Origin: ECT2AJA-044 sp965658225
GTDB lineage: Bacteria; Bacteroidota; Bacteroidia; Flavobacteriales; ECT2AJA-044
Assembly (NCBI GenBank): GCA_965658225.1
Contig: CBFHRK010000003.1
Coordinates: forward strand, 1 to 64,000
Length of the DNA stretch: 64,000 bases
Direction of reading: 5' to 3'
Position numbers and translations under genes: made by a program. This document shows, one piece after another, positions 42,301 through 51,722 of this stretch; position 1 is the first letter of the stretch, and the number at the start of each line of letters is the position of its first letter. The notes under the pieces were generated by a model, which had not been told where the DNA came from, ran no database searches, and worked only from the letters and a program-made list of their open reading frames with translations.

Positions 42301-43240
42301 AATCACACAACTTTTTGGAATAGAACTCCCCATTATTCAAGCGGGAATGATTTGGTGTTCGGGCTGGAAACTAGCCAGTGCGGTAAGTAATTCGGGTGGA
42401 CTCGGAATAATTGGCGCTGGTAGTATGTATCCGGATATTCTGCGAGAACATATTCAAAAGTGCAAGCGAGCGACAAACAAACCATTCGCAGTAAACGTGC
42501 CAATGCTTTATCCCGATATAGAGCAGTTAATGCGCATCATCGTTGAAGAAAAAGTGCCTATTGTATTTACTTCGGCCGGAAATCCAAAAACATGGACTGC
42601 GCTTTTAAAAGAACAAGGAATTACCGTGGTGCATGTGGTGAGCAACGTTCGCTTTGCATTAAAGGCCCAGGAAGCTGGGGTTGATGCGGTAGTGGCAGAA
42701 GGCTTTGAAGCTGGAGGGCACAACGGCCGAGAGGAGACCACTACGCTTTGCTTGATTCCCATGGTGAAATCGGCGGTTGGGATTCCGGTCATTGCCGCGG
42801 GTGGCATTGGAAGTGGAAAAGCGATGGCAGCTGCGTTTTGCCTTGGAGCGGAGGGGGTTCAAATAGGAAGTAGGTTTGTAACGAGCAACGAAAGTTCGGC
42901 TCATATAAACTTTAAGGAAACAGTTGTTCAAGCACAGGAAGGTGCAACTACACTTACGCTTAAAGAGTTAGCACCCGTGCGGTTAATAAGGAACAAATTC
43001 TTCGATGAGCTTCAAGAGGCCTATGCACGATGCGCTTCGGTTGAAGAGCTCAAGACTATTTTGGGGAGAGCACGGGCAAAAAAGGGCATGTTCGAGGGAG
43101 ACTTGGACGAAGGAGAGTTGGAGATCGGACAGGTTAGTGGAAGCATCAACAAAGTACTTCCCGCCGCGGATATAGTTGCCGAAATATGGGAAGAGTTCCA
43201 GGCGGTGAGTGGCCAAATGAACCAATATTCCAAAAACTAG
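42287..43240 (+). CDS. Nitronate monooxygenase / FabK-like flavoprotein
   Basis: The 317 residues match the NMO (2-nitropropane dioxygenase) TIM-barrel family: ELPIIQAGMIWCSGWKLASAVSNSGGLGIIGAG, AVVAEGFEAGGHNGRE, and the FMN phosphate site VIAAGGIGSGKAMAAAFCLGAEGVQIGSRF. Family members oxidise nitronates or act as FMN-dependent enoyl-ACP reductases (FabK). Genomic context does not separate the two; a fatty-acid role is possible. It starts 14 bases before the protease stop. Confidence 0.87.
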   Translation: METNRITQLFGIELPIIQAGMIWCSGWKLASAVSNSGGLGIIGAGSMYPDILREHIQKCKRATNKPFAVNVPMLYPDIEQLMRIIVEEKVPIVFTSAGNPKTWTALLKEQGITVVHVVSNVRFALKAQEAGVDAVVAEGFEAGGHNGREETTTLCLIPMVKSAVGIPVIAAGGIGSGKAMAAAFCLGAEGVQIGSRFVTSNESSAHINFKETVVQAQEGATTLTLKELAPVRLIRNKFFDELQEAYARCASVEELKTILGRARAKKGMFEGDLDEGELEIGQVSGSINKVLPAADIVAEIWEEFQAVSGQMNQYSKN

Positions 43241-43244
43241 CCTT

Positions 43245-44483
43245 TTGAAATCGAGCAATTTTTTGAAAACGCTCGGGCCGGGAATTCTATTTGCTTCGGC
43301 GGCCATCGGTGTGAGTCATTTGGTGCAGAGTACCAGGGCTGGCGCGTCTTACGGGTTTTTGCTCTTGGGAGCTGTGCTTGTGGCCAACGTCGTGAAATTC
43401 CCATTTTTTGAATTCGGATCGCGCTATGCGGTTTCTACCGGAACATCCTTATTAGCTGGCTACCGGAAAATAGGAAAGTGGGCTGTATACGTATACCTAC
43501 TGATAACGCTCGGCTCTATGTTCGTAGTTACGGCCGCGGTAAGCTTCGTTTGCGCGGGAATACTTACCAATTTATTGGGTCTTACCATTTCAGTCGTTCA
43601 AATGTCCGGCGTCCTTTTTATGGGTGTTGTAGCCCTGCTTTTGATCGGACGTTATAGCGCGCTTGACGGATTTCTCAAAGTAGTTTCTATTTTCCTATTG
43701 CTCAGTACCCTTGCCGTTTTTGTAGTGACCTTGATGAATGGACCCGTAGCCGATCACGCAAGTATAGCGTCGCCCGGGTTATGGGAGGTTTCGACGCTTT
43801 CTTTTACGATCGCCCTCATGGGTTGGATGCCCACCGCCGTAGATTTGTCCGTTTGGAACAGCTTGTGGACCCTCGCTCGAATGAAGCAAACGGGTTACAA
43901 ACCTACGGTGCGCGAAGTATTATTCGAGTTTCGATTGGGGTATATAATTTCGGCGCTATTGGCTGTATGTTTCCTGACTTTGGGCGCTTATTTAATGTAC
44001 GGAACCGGGGAAGTTTTTTCTGATTCGGCCATCGCATTTGCCGATCAAATCGTGTCTCTTTATACTCATACGCTAGGCGAGGGAGTACGCTGGATAATTG
44101 CTATTTCGGCGTTTTCGGTAATGTTGAGTACAACCATTACGGTATTCGATGGTTACGCCCGAACACTTCGTGAAATTGCCATTCAAATTCGAGAGCGACC
44201 GCTTCCGAAATCGTTTTCGCCACTTTTTTTAATCGGCCTAGCGGCCGGAAGTTTTGTTATTATCGCATTTTACGTCACCTCACTAAAGTCACTAGTCGAT
44301 TTCGCAACCACCTTGAGTTTTGTGATCGCCCCCGTCATTGCCTATCTTAATTTGAAGGCAATGACGGGGGCGGAGGTGAATGGACCCGGAGCGCTGAACC
44401 GAGGATGGAGGATCTATGGTTGGATAGGAGTCATTCTATTGACGGCCTTTACACTTTGCTATTTGTTCGTGTTCGTTTTCTAA
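43245..44483 (+). CDS. Nramp-related divalent-metal transporter lacking the canonical metal motifs
   Basis: This 412-residue protein has about 11 membrane helices and the general Nramp plan (LGPGILFASAAIGVSHLVQSTRAG at helix 1, VVKFPFFEFGSRYAVSTGTSLL at helix 2). The DPGN motif of helix 1 and the MPH motif of helix 6 are absent: helix 1 reads GPGILFASAAIG and the matching later helix reads ALMGWMPTAVDLS. Canonical manganese/iron ligands are therefore missing, and substrate or mechanism may differ. It starts with TTG five bases after the upstream stop and ends the mnmA operon. Confidence 0.8.
   Translation: MKSSNFLKTLGPGILFASAAIGVSHLVQSTRAGASYGFLLLGAVLVANVVKFPFFEFGSRYAVSTGTSLLAGYRKIGKWAVYVYLLITLGSMFVVTAAVSFVCAGILTNLLGLTISVVQMSGVLFMGVVALLLIGRYSALDGFLKVVSIFLLLSTLAVFVVTLMNGPVADHASIASPGLWEVSTLSFTIALMGWMPTAVDLSVWNSLWTLARMKQTGYKPTVREVLFEFRLGYIISALLAVCFLTLGAYLMYGTGEVFSDSAIAFADQIVSLYTHTLGEGVRWIIAISAFSVMLSTTITVFDGYARTLREIAIQIRERPLPKSFSPLFLIGLAAGSFVIIAFYVTSLKSLVDFATTLSFVIAPVIAYLNLKAMTGAEVNGPGALNRGWRIYGWIGVILLTAFTLCYLFVFVF
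44235..44246 (-). repeat. GGCC palindrome, loop TAGC
   Basis: Exact reverse complement of the 1297 12-mer; antisense in the Nramp-like gene, encoding GLAAG as in the MATE gene. Confidence 0.7.
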
Positions 44484-44741
44484 AGATGATTAGGGCTGCT
44501 TGAATCCTTTTTTGAACTAAAAAACGCGCTAACTATTTGTACCCTTGGGCTTTAAGTCACTGTTTCTAGATAACGATAGTAGCTTAGATGCGCCTTGTTT
44601 CGGTAATGAGCCAACGAAACTTTCCAACTTTTCGTTAATCCAAGTAACCCGTTCGGAACGGACCTAAATTGGGTTTAGGTAAAACTTGACCAATTGATTA
44701 ACTTTACAGCTTGCTTGGCTCTAATTGACCTATCGAAACGC
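44484..44741. other. 258-bp intergenic region
   Basis: No gene is seen. It holds a short hairpin CCTAAA/TTTAGG (about 44664-44680) without a T-run and the -7 box listed separately, so it is probably the promoter region of the giant protein gene. Confidence 0.5.
44699..44706 (+). promoter_or_regulatory. -7 promoter box TAACTTTA
   Basis: Matches TAnnTTTG at 7 of 8 positions, 35 bases upstream of the ATG at 44742. It lies at the start of the longer frame from 44694, which supports the later start. Confidence 0.5.
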
Positions 44742-47700
44742 ATGAAAAAATTACTCCTTTTATTGACCTTATCGGTCTTCTCTACTGGAGCATTTGCTTC
44801 CCACATCATGGGGGGTGAAATCACTTGGGAATGTCAGCCGTCTGGCGATTATATCTTTACTTTAAAAGTATATCGCGATTGTAACGGGATCCCTCAAAAT
44901 ACGGCTCCACAGTTATTAAATATTTGGAACTATACTGGTTTCCCGAATACCATCCTGTGTAATTTTGTTTCTCAAACCGATATCTCACCACCATGTGGTT
45001 TTCCTTGTAGCAACCCTGCCGCTGGATCGGCAGAAGAGTTTATTTACATTTCAAATCCAGTAACACTCACAGGAACACCCGGAGTCAATGGTTGGGTTTT
45101 TACTTGGGACGATTGTTGCCGAAATAGCGCTATTGATAATATAATTTTAGCGGGACCCGGTCCAACAGGACACACCCTCCGGGCCATCATGTATCCGTAC
45201 ACACCACCCTTGGGAACAGTACCAAATAATACAAGCCCTTGCTTCGACAGTTCGCCGGTTTTCTTGGAAAGTCCTGCTACTGTTTTGTGTACTGGTTTTA
45301 ACTTCACGTACAATCAAAACGCCTTTGATGTTGATTTAGATTCTATTTACTACGATTGGGATACGCCACTCAGAGATAACCCTTGGCCGGCAACCACTTT
45401 TGCCTGGAATGCAGGGTATGCGTTCAATAACCCTTTTCCCGGCCCTACTCAGAACGCGAATAATACCGGAGCAACCTTAAATAACAATACAGGAGAGGTT
45501 TCTCTTCTTAACTACACGGCCGGAGCCTTTGTAAGCTGTGTACGGGTAGAGTCTTGGCGTTGTGGTCAGAAAATCTCAGAAGTTTTCCGTGATTTACAAA
45601 CGACCTATTTGAGTGGAGGTGATTGCCCTTCACTTCCGGGCGGATTAACGAATAATCCCCCAGTCGTAACGATTTCGGCATCAACTTTTACCCAGGTATC
45701 ACCGTCACTTTTTGTTGATACGGTATATGCAGGTCAGTCGGTATCTTTTAACATGCAGGCCTCGGATTTTGACCCGCAACCTGCCGGATCACCGAGCTCT
45801 ATTCAGAATGTAACCATTGAAGCAACCGGAGCGCAGTTTGGTGCGGGTTTCACAAGTACAACCACAGGTTGCTTGCAGCCTCCTTGCGCGACACTGAACC
45901 CGCCGACTCCGATTACAAACCCAATTGGTTCGGCCACGACCTTTACTTGGAACACAGATTGTACCAACTTGAGTTACAGTAATGCTTGTGCAAGCAGTAA
46001 TACCTATACGTTCTTATTGAGAGCGAAAGATGATTTCTGTAACGCCAATGCATTCTTCTACGGTACGTTTAACGTAACTGTTCTACCGGGAGCGAGTGAT
46101 CCAGCGGATGCCAAGTGTATTCGTGTATTGCCAAATGGCGATATTGAACTCGACTGGACAGAGCCGGCAGATACGGGCCTCGTATTTAATGAATACTTTA
46201 TTTACTATCAGCCTCCAGGTGGAGGTGGATTTGCAGTATTGGATAGTGTTCAAGATCCAACAATCACGTCCTATACGCATGTCAACCCAGGAGGACTCGG
46301 CTCATACCTTGTGCAATCGTCTACGGGGTGTGATTTCTTGAGTAATCCGAATGATACTATTTCGCCGATTGAGCTTACGGTTACAGCACCACCGCCAGGA
46401 AGCGTTGCCAATTTAGCATGGACGCCGCCGATGGATCCGTTACCTGCGTCGTACACCGGATATTACTATATCTATCGCGAATTTCCCGCGGGAAGTTGGA
46501 CCTTAATAGATTCAACAACAACGACCACGTATTTTGATACGATCAACTTATGTGACGAGTTCATCAATTACAGAATTGAAACGCTAGACACATCTTTGTT
46601 TTGTAATTCAATTTCAAACGTAGATGGTGCTCAGTTAGCAGATTTAACTCCACCAGCTATTTCACAAGCAGATAGCGTAACGGTTGATATTAATAACAAT
46701 TTGGCGAGTATTAGCTATCAGGCGACAACGGCTTCCGACGCAGTATACTACATTATCTACACCTGGGATCCGATTGGTATGGCTTGGAATCCACTTGATA
46801 CCGTCTTTGACTTGAACCAAACGGTATACGTGAACCCCAACAGCAACGCGGCGAACGAGGCAGAAACCTACGGAGTCGCCGTAGTCGACAGTTGCGATAA
46901 CCGTTCTCCCGTTTCCGATATTCACACCACGGTTCATTTATCAAATTATTTGGATGTCTGTACGTACACGGATAGTCTTTGGTGGAATGAATACGTCGGT
47001 TGGCCTATTGGTGGTTACGATATTTATGTGAGTGAAAATAGCGGTCCGATAACCCTACTCGGCTCAACGGTGCCCGGGGATACTACCTTCACACACGCAA
47101 ACCTCACGCCATTCAGCAGTTACTGTTATTATATAGAAGTAACTGGTTTGGCTACCGAGACTTCTAGGTCTAATCAGTTGTGCATTTTTGCAGATGTTCC
47201 GCTTGCGCCTCAATACGAGTACATTAAATATGTGACCGTTGATATTACAGCTAATTTGGTCGATATGGAAGTGTTTGTAGACACGGCTGCTGACGTAATT
47301 GAACATCGGATAGAACGATCTTTTGGATTGGCCGGACCCTACAGCCAGGTGGGAATTGTTCCGCAGCCGCTAGGAACAGATGAGTTCGGATATCAAGACT
47401 TATCAGCTAACTTTAATCTTCAAGAATACTACTATCGAGTGGTTGCGGTTGATAGTTGTGGAGCGGATATACTCGTTTCTGATACTTCAAACACCATTCA
47501 TTTAGGGGTGGCTGCCAATGCAAACCTCACAAATGAGCTAACTTGGAATGAGTATCGCTATTGGGAAGGAAGTGTTGAGTCGTACAACATTTACAGATGG
47601 ATCGATCAAGTACCGAATTTAACGCCATTAGCCAATGTGCCTGCCGGAACCACTACATGGATCGATGATTTGAATTCTACATTTATTGGACAAGTTGGTC

Positions 47701-48083
47701 TTGGAGGATTTTGCTATTATGTTGAAGCCGTAGAAGGAGCTGGTAATCCTTATGGTTTCCTCGAGCTTAGTTCTTCGAACTTGGTTTGCGTGGAACAAAA
47801 TCCGCGTATGTTTATTCCAAACGCATTCAACCCACTGAGTCCGATTCCGGAAAACAGTATTTTCCGTCCATCTGCCTTGTTTATCGATCAATATCCGTAC
47901 GAAATGTCCGTATTTGATCGCTGGGGTAAACAACTTTTCTACACAACAACTTCGGCCGAGGGTTGGGACGGAACCTTTGAAGGCGAGGATCAACCGGGTG
48001 GAGTATATACCTATATTATTAAATATACGCCTGAAGATGGCGAAGAGCGAAGATATACGGGTTATGTAACCTTGATTCGTTAA
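44742..48083 (+). CDS. Giant secreted T9SS type B (gliding-associated) protein
   Basis: From the ATG at 44742 the product is 1113 residues: a signal peptide (MKKLLLLLTLSVFSTGAFA), an N-terminal domain SHIMGGEITWEC...YIFTLKVYRDCNG shared with the protein at 6053, then several fibronectin III-like repeats (TEPADTGLVFNEYFIYY, LAWTPPMDPLPASYTGYYYIYRE, LWWNEYVGWPIGGYDIYVSE, LTWNEYRYWEGSVESYNIY), and a type B sorting domain (FIPNAFNPLSP, YEMSVFDRWGKQLFY, ending YVTLIR). Surface adhesin or gliding-related function is likely from the sorting type but unproved. It has its own promoter region and terminator. Confidence 0.88.
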   Translation: MKKLLLLLTLSVFSTGAFASHIMGGEITWECQPSGDYIFTLKVYRDCNGIPQNTAPQLLNIWNYTGFPNTILCNFVSQTDISPPCGFPCSNPAAGSAEEFIYISNPVTLTGTPGVNGWVFTWDDCCRNSAIDNIILAGPGPTGHTLRAIMYPYTPPLGTVPNNTSPCFDSSPVFLESPATVLCTGFNFTYNQNAFDVDLDSIYYDWDTPLRDNPWPATTFAWNAGYAFNNPFPGPTQNANNTGATLNNNTGEVSLLNYTAGAFVSCVRVESWRCGQKISEVFRDLQTTYLSGGDCPSLPGGLTNNPPVVTISASTFTQVSPSLFVDTVYAGQSVSFNMQASDFDPQPAGSPSSIQNVTIEATGAQFGAGFTSTTTGCLQPPCATLNPPTPITNPIGSATTFTWNTDCTNLSYSNACASSNTYTFLLRAKDDFCNANAFFYGTFNVTVLPGASDPADAKCIRVLPNGDIELDWTEPADTGLVFNEYFIYYQPPGGGGFAVLDSVQDPTITSYTHVNPGGLGSYLVQSSTGCDFLSNPNDTISPIELTVTAPPPGSVANLAWTPPMDPLPASYTGYYYIYREFPAGSWTLIDSTTTTTYFDTINLCDEFINYRIETLDTSLFCNSISNVDGAQLADLTPPAISQADSVTVDINNNLASISYQATTASDAVYYIIYTWDPIGMAWNPLDTVFDLNQTVYVNPNSNAANEAETYGVAVVDSCDNRSPVSDIHTTVHLSNYLDVCTYTDSLWWNEYVGWPIGGYDIYVSENSGPITLLGSTVPGDTTFTHANLTPFSSYCYYIEVTGLATETSRSNQLCIFADVPLAPQYEYIKYVTVDITANLVDMEVFVDTAADVIEHRIERSFGLAGPYSQVGIVPQPLGTDEFGYQDLSANFNLQEYYYRVVAVDSCGADILVSDTSNTIHLGVAANANLTNELTWNEYRYWEGSVESYNIYRWIDQVPNLTPLANVPAGTTTWIDDLNSTFIGQVGLGGFCYYVEAVEGAGNPYGFLELSSSNLVCVEQNPRMFIPNAFNPLSPIPENSIFRPSALFIDQYPYEMSVFDRWGKQLFYTTTSAEGWDGTFEGEDQPGGVYTYIIKYTPEDGEERRYTGYVTLIR

Positions 48084-48105
48084 TCGCTCGTTTCTAAAAA
48101 TCTTA

Positions 48106-48138
48106 AGAGGCCCGATTCATTTGAATGGGGCCTTTTTT
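48106..48138 (+). terminator. Rho-independent terminator
   Basis: The stem GAGGCCC.ATTCA with complement TGAAT.GGGGCCT is followed by Ts. Confidence 0.85.
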
Positions 48139-48220
48139 ATACAAGGAGGTCCGTTTTATTGCGGCTTCGCTTTATTCGGTAATCTTCCCTTGAGTGCCCC
48201 AACCTTACGGTTGGATTTCG

Positions 48221-48228
48221 TATCTTTG
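48221..48228 (+). promoter_or_regulatory. -7 promoter box TATCTTTG
   Basis: Perfect TAnnTTTG, 29 bases upstream of the guaB ATG. Confidence 0.75.
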
Positions 48229-48257
48229 CGTGCAATTTAATCAATTGCAATTCCATC

Positions 48258-49733
48258 ATGTCTTTATTGAATTCCAAGAATTTTATCGGTGAGGGCCTCA
48301 CTTACGACGATGTGCTTCTCGTACCCAATTACTCAGACGTTCTCCCGAGAGACGTAAGTATTAGCACTCAATTCACGCGAAATATTCGATTAAACGTTCC
48401 AATAGTATCTGCTGCTATGGATACAGTTACGGAATCGAGCATGGCCATTGCAATGGCTCGTGAAGGAGGAATCGGCGTTCTTCACAAGAACATGTCTATT
48501 CAGGATCAAGCACGCGAGGTCAAAAAAGTAAAGCGCGCGGAAAGTGGAATGATTCTAGACCCCGTAACACTTCGAGAAAATGCCTTAGTTGCCGATGCGA
48601 AAAACATGATGCGCGAATTCAGCATTGGTGGGATACCAGTAGTTGACGGAGAAATGAATTTGGTCGGAATTGTTACGAACCGCGATTTGCGATTTGAGAA
48701 AAATGATGCTCGTCCCGTTACTGAAGTAATGACCAAAGAGAATTTAGTAACGACAAATGAAAATACTTCCCTCGAACAAGCGGAAGGTATTCTTCAAGAG
48801 CATAAAATTGAAAAATTACCTGTAATCAGCAAAGATGGAAAGCTCACAGGGTTAATTACCTATAAAGACATTATTAAACAAAAAGACCAACCGAACTCGA
48901 GCAAGGATGAGTACGGTAGATTGCGCGTTGCAGCCGGAGTGGGAGTAACGGGCGACGTTTTAGAACGCGTTGAGGCATTGGTGAATAATAATGTCGATGC
49001 AATTGTTGTTGATACAGCTCATGGACACTCAAAAGGAGTAGCGGAAGTAGTTCGAGAAATTAAAAAAGTATACCCAAATCTAGATATCGTTGTTGGGAAT
49101 ATTGCTACTGCCGAAGCAGCAAAATTTTTAGTCGAAGCCGGTGCGGATGCAGTGAAAGTGGGCATAGGACCTGGGTCAATTTGTACTACACGCGTAGTAG
49201 CCGGTGTTGGAGTTCCTCAGCTTACGGCTGTAAATATTGTTTCTAAAGCTATTGAAGGCAGCGGAGTGCCTGTGATTGCCGATGGCGGTATCCGTTATAC
49301 AGGTGATATTGTAAAAGCCCTAGCGGGCGGAGCACACACGGTTATGCTCGGGTCACTTTTAGCAGGTTCGGAAGAGTCACCCGGTGAAACGGTTATCTAT
49401 GAAGGTCGCCGATTCAAAACGTACCGCGGAATGGGCTCTGTTGAAGCGATGAGTGCAGGGTCGAAAGATCGCTACTTCCAAGATGTAGAAGACGATATTA
49501 AAAAATTGGTTCCCGAAGGCATTGTTGGAAGAGTGCCTTTTAAAGGCACCCTAAATGAGGTAATGTATCAGTTTATTGGAGGCTTGCGTGCGGGAATGGG
49601 ATATAGCGGAGCGAAGGATCTCGAAACACTTCGCGAAAAAGCACAGTTTGTTAAAATTACGTCTGCCGGCGTACAAGAAAGTCATCCGCACGATGTAACT
49701 ATTACGCGCGAAGCACCGAATTATAGTCGTTGA
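48258..49733 (+). CDS. guaB: Inosine-5'-monophosphate dehydrogenase
   Basis: GuaB oxidises IMP to XMP with NAD+, the committed step to GTP. The 491 residues have the barrel start TYDDVLLVPNYSDVLP, a CBS-domain pair (around residues 95-205), the catalytic cysteine loop GIGPGSICTTRVV and the flap region (RFKTYRGMGSVEAM). Length and motifs are standard. It has its own promoter and is followed by the PPIase gene 45 bases later, a common order in the phylum. Confidence 0.97.
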   Translation: MSLLNSKNFIGEGLTYDDVLLVPNYSDVLPRDVSISTQFTRNIRLNVPIVSAAMDTVTESSMAIAMAREGGIGVLHKNMSIQDQAREVKKVKRAESGMILDPVTLRENALVADAKNMMREFSIGGIPVVDGEMNLVGIVTNRDLRFEKNDARPVTEVMTKENLVTTNENTSLEQAEGILQEHKIEKLPVISKDGKLTGLITYKDIIKQKDQPNSSKDEYGRLRVAAGVGVTGDVLERVEALVNNNVDAIVVDTAHGHSKGVAEVVREIKKVYPNLDIVVGNIATAEAAKFLVEAGADAVKVGIGPGSICTTRVVAGVGVPQLTAVNIVSKAIEGSGVPVIADGGIRYTGDIVKALAGGAHTVMLGSLLAGSEESPGETVIYEGRRFKTYRGMGSVEAMSAGSKDRYFQDVEDDIKKLVPEGIVGRVPFKGTLNEVMYQFIGGLRAGMGYSGAKDLETLREKAQFVKITSAGVQESHPHDVTITREAPNYSR

Positions 49734-49778
49734 GAAAAACAGACTCATTGTTTATTTTAGCGCGCTGAATACAAAAAA

Positions 49779-51722
49779 ATGGATTTAAAGATGAAGAGAT
49801 TAGTATTGCTATTTACGGTTGTATGTGCATTTATAGCCCAAGGTCAAAATGATCCTGTTCTTATGACTTTAGAAGGAGATAGCATTTACCTATCAGAGTT
49901 TGAACATGTGTATAATAAGAATCGGAATACACCGACTGCTGAAGTTAAAACTCCAGAAGAATACCTAGAGCTTTTTATCAACTTTAAACTCAAAGTGAAA
50001 GCCGCAGAAGATGCGGGTCTCGACACAATGCCTCGTTTTGAACGCGAATTGAATGGCTATCGGGAAGATTTAGCTCGCCCCTACTTAAACGATTCTGAAG
50101 TAACGGAGGCACTGGTAGAAGAGGCTTTTGAGCGCCTTCAATATGAAGTGAGCGCGAAACATATTCTTTTCAAATTAGAAAGAACCGCAACTCCTGAAGA
50201 TACCTTACGCGCTTATCAAAACGCTATGGCCGTTCGAGATAAAATTCTAAAGGGTGCCAGTTTTACCGATATGGCCCTTGAGTTTTCTGCCGATCCGTCG
50301 GCAAAGGAAAATTTTGGTGACTTGGGTTATTTTTCGGCTTTGTATATGGTTTATCCTTTTGAAACGGCAGCCTATACTACGCCCATTGGAGAGGTAAGTA
50401 TGCCCGTTCGTACGCGTTTTGGATATCACTTAATTCAAGTGACCGATAAACGACCCGCTCGAGGAGAAGTAAAAGTGGCTCACATACTTGTAAAAGTTTC
50501 ACCAGAAGCGGACTCTTTAATGATTTACAATGCAGAGAAAAAGGCTAATGAAGTACTAGATAAAGCCTTAGCAGGAGAGCCTTTTAGAATTTTAGCTTCT
50601 CAATACAGTGACGACAAAACGACCGGCCCATCGGGAGGAGACTTGCCGTGGTTTGGTTCAGGTGTTATGGTAGACTCTTTCGATGAAGCGGCTTTTTCCC
50701 TTGACACTATTGGCGAAATTGGCGGTCCATTCCGCACACAATTCGGGTTTCATATTATCAAATTAGTGGATAAGAAGGGGCCTCCTAGTCGAGAACAAAA
50801 CGACTACGAAATTCGACGAAAAATTAAAGGCGATAGCCGTTCAGAAAAAAGTGAGCAAACAGTTTTAAATAGACTTGAGAAGAAATACGAGCCAACCATT
50901 TACGAAAAGAATGTGCTCGGGCTTTCTAAAGCTTTGGATATTAAGATTAAACAGAAAAGTTGGAAGCCAGAGGTTGCCGAGGGTATGACGAAACCCGTAC
51001 TTGTAATAGCGGATAGAACCCTTACTCAATACGATTTTGCCCTTTTCTTAGGACGTTACCAGTATACCGAAATAGTTTACGACGAATACGACCGTACCTT
51101 GCTCGCCGCATTTGATCAATTCTACGATAAAGAATTGTTAGCGTATGAAAATGACCATCTAGAAGAAAATCACGAAGACTTTAAACTCTTAATGAAAGAA
51201 TACCGAGACGGGATTCTCTTGTTTGAATTAATGGACGATGAGGTTTGGTCGAAGGCGATGAGAGACTCGGCCGGATTAGCGGACTTTTATGAAGCGAACA
51301 AGATGAATTACATGTGGTCTGAACGAGTGAATGCGAAAGTTCATACAGCTACTGATCCTGCGGTAGCAGCAAAAATCTACAAGTATTTGAGTAAAGGGAA
51401 AACTACCGAATGGATCTCAGAGAAATTGAACGAGGAAAGCAATCTCGCCTATCAATACGAAGAAGGTACTTACACTCATGAGGATTTCCCTGCTAAAGAT
51501 TTGCCATGGACGGTCGGATTAAGCGATGTACAAGAAACGGCTCGTGGATATCAAGTGTTTGAAATAACCGAAGTGTTAGCTCCAGCGCCGAAAGAGTTAT
51601 CTGAAGCGCGAGGAATTATCATTTCTGACTATCAAAGAAAACTTGAAAAAGATTGGATCGTGAAACTTAGAAGCGAGTACAACTACACCGTTAGTTCTAA
51701 AGTGCTCGAACAGGTTAAATAA
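49779..51722 (+). CDS. Periplasmic peptidyl-prolyl isomerase with two parvulin domains
   Basis: This 647-residue protein has a signal peptide (MKRLVLLFTVVCAFIAQGQ) and two parvulin-type domains, marked by SAKHILFKLE...DMALEFSADPSAKENFGDLGYFSA and VAHILVKVSPEAD...ASQYSDDKTTGPSGGDLPWF. It resembles SurA/PpiD-like chaperones that help outer-membrane and secreted proteins fold. It starts at ATG 49779 (an ATG at 49791 is a close alternative) and overlaps the next gene by one base. It is the first of three consecutive folding-related genes after guaB. Confidence 0.9.
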   Translation: MDLKMKRLVLLFTVVCAFIAQGQNDPVLMTLEGDSIYLSEFEHVYNKNRNTPTAEVKTPEEYLELFINFKLKVKAAEDAGLDTMPRFERELNGYREDLARPYLNDSEVTEALVEEAFERLQYEVSAKHILFKLERTATPEDTLRAYQNAMAVRDKILKGASFTDMALEFSADPSAKENFGDLGYFSALYMVYPFETAAYTTPIGEVSMPVRTRFGYHLIQVTDKRPARGEVKVAHILVKVSPEADSLMIYNAEKKANEVLDKALAGEPFRILASQYSDDKTTGPSGGDLPWFGSGVMVDSFDEAAFSLDTIGEIGGPFRTQFGFHIIKLVDKKGPPSREQNDYEIRRKIKGDSRSEKSEQTVLNRLEKKYEPTIYEKNVLGLSKALDIKIKQKSWKPEVAEGMTKPVLVIADRTLTQYDFALFLGRYQYTEIVYDEYDRTLLAAFDQFYDKELLAYENDHLEENHEDFKLLMKEYRDGILLFELMDDEVWSKAMRDSAGLADFYEANKMNYMWSERVNAKVHTATDPAVAAKIYKYLSKGKTTEWISEKLNEESNLAYQYEEGTYTHEDFPAKDLPWTVGLSDVQETARGYQVFEITEVLAPAPKELSEARGIIISDYQRKLEKDWIVKLRSEYNYTVSSKVLEQVK

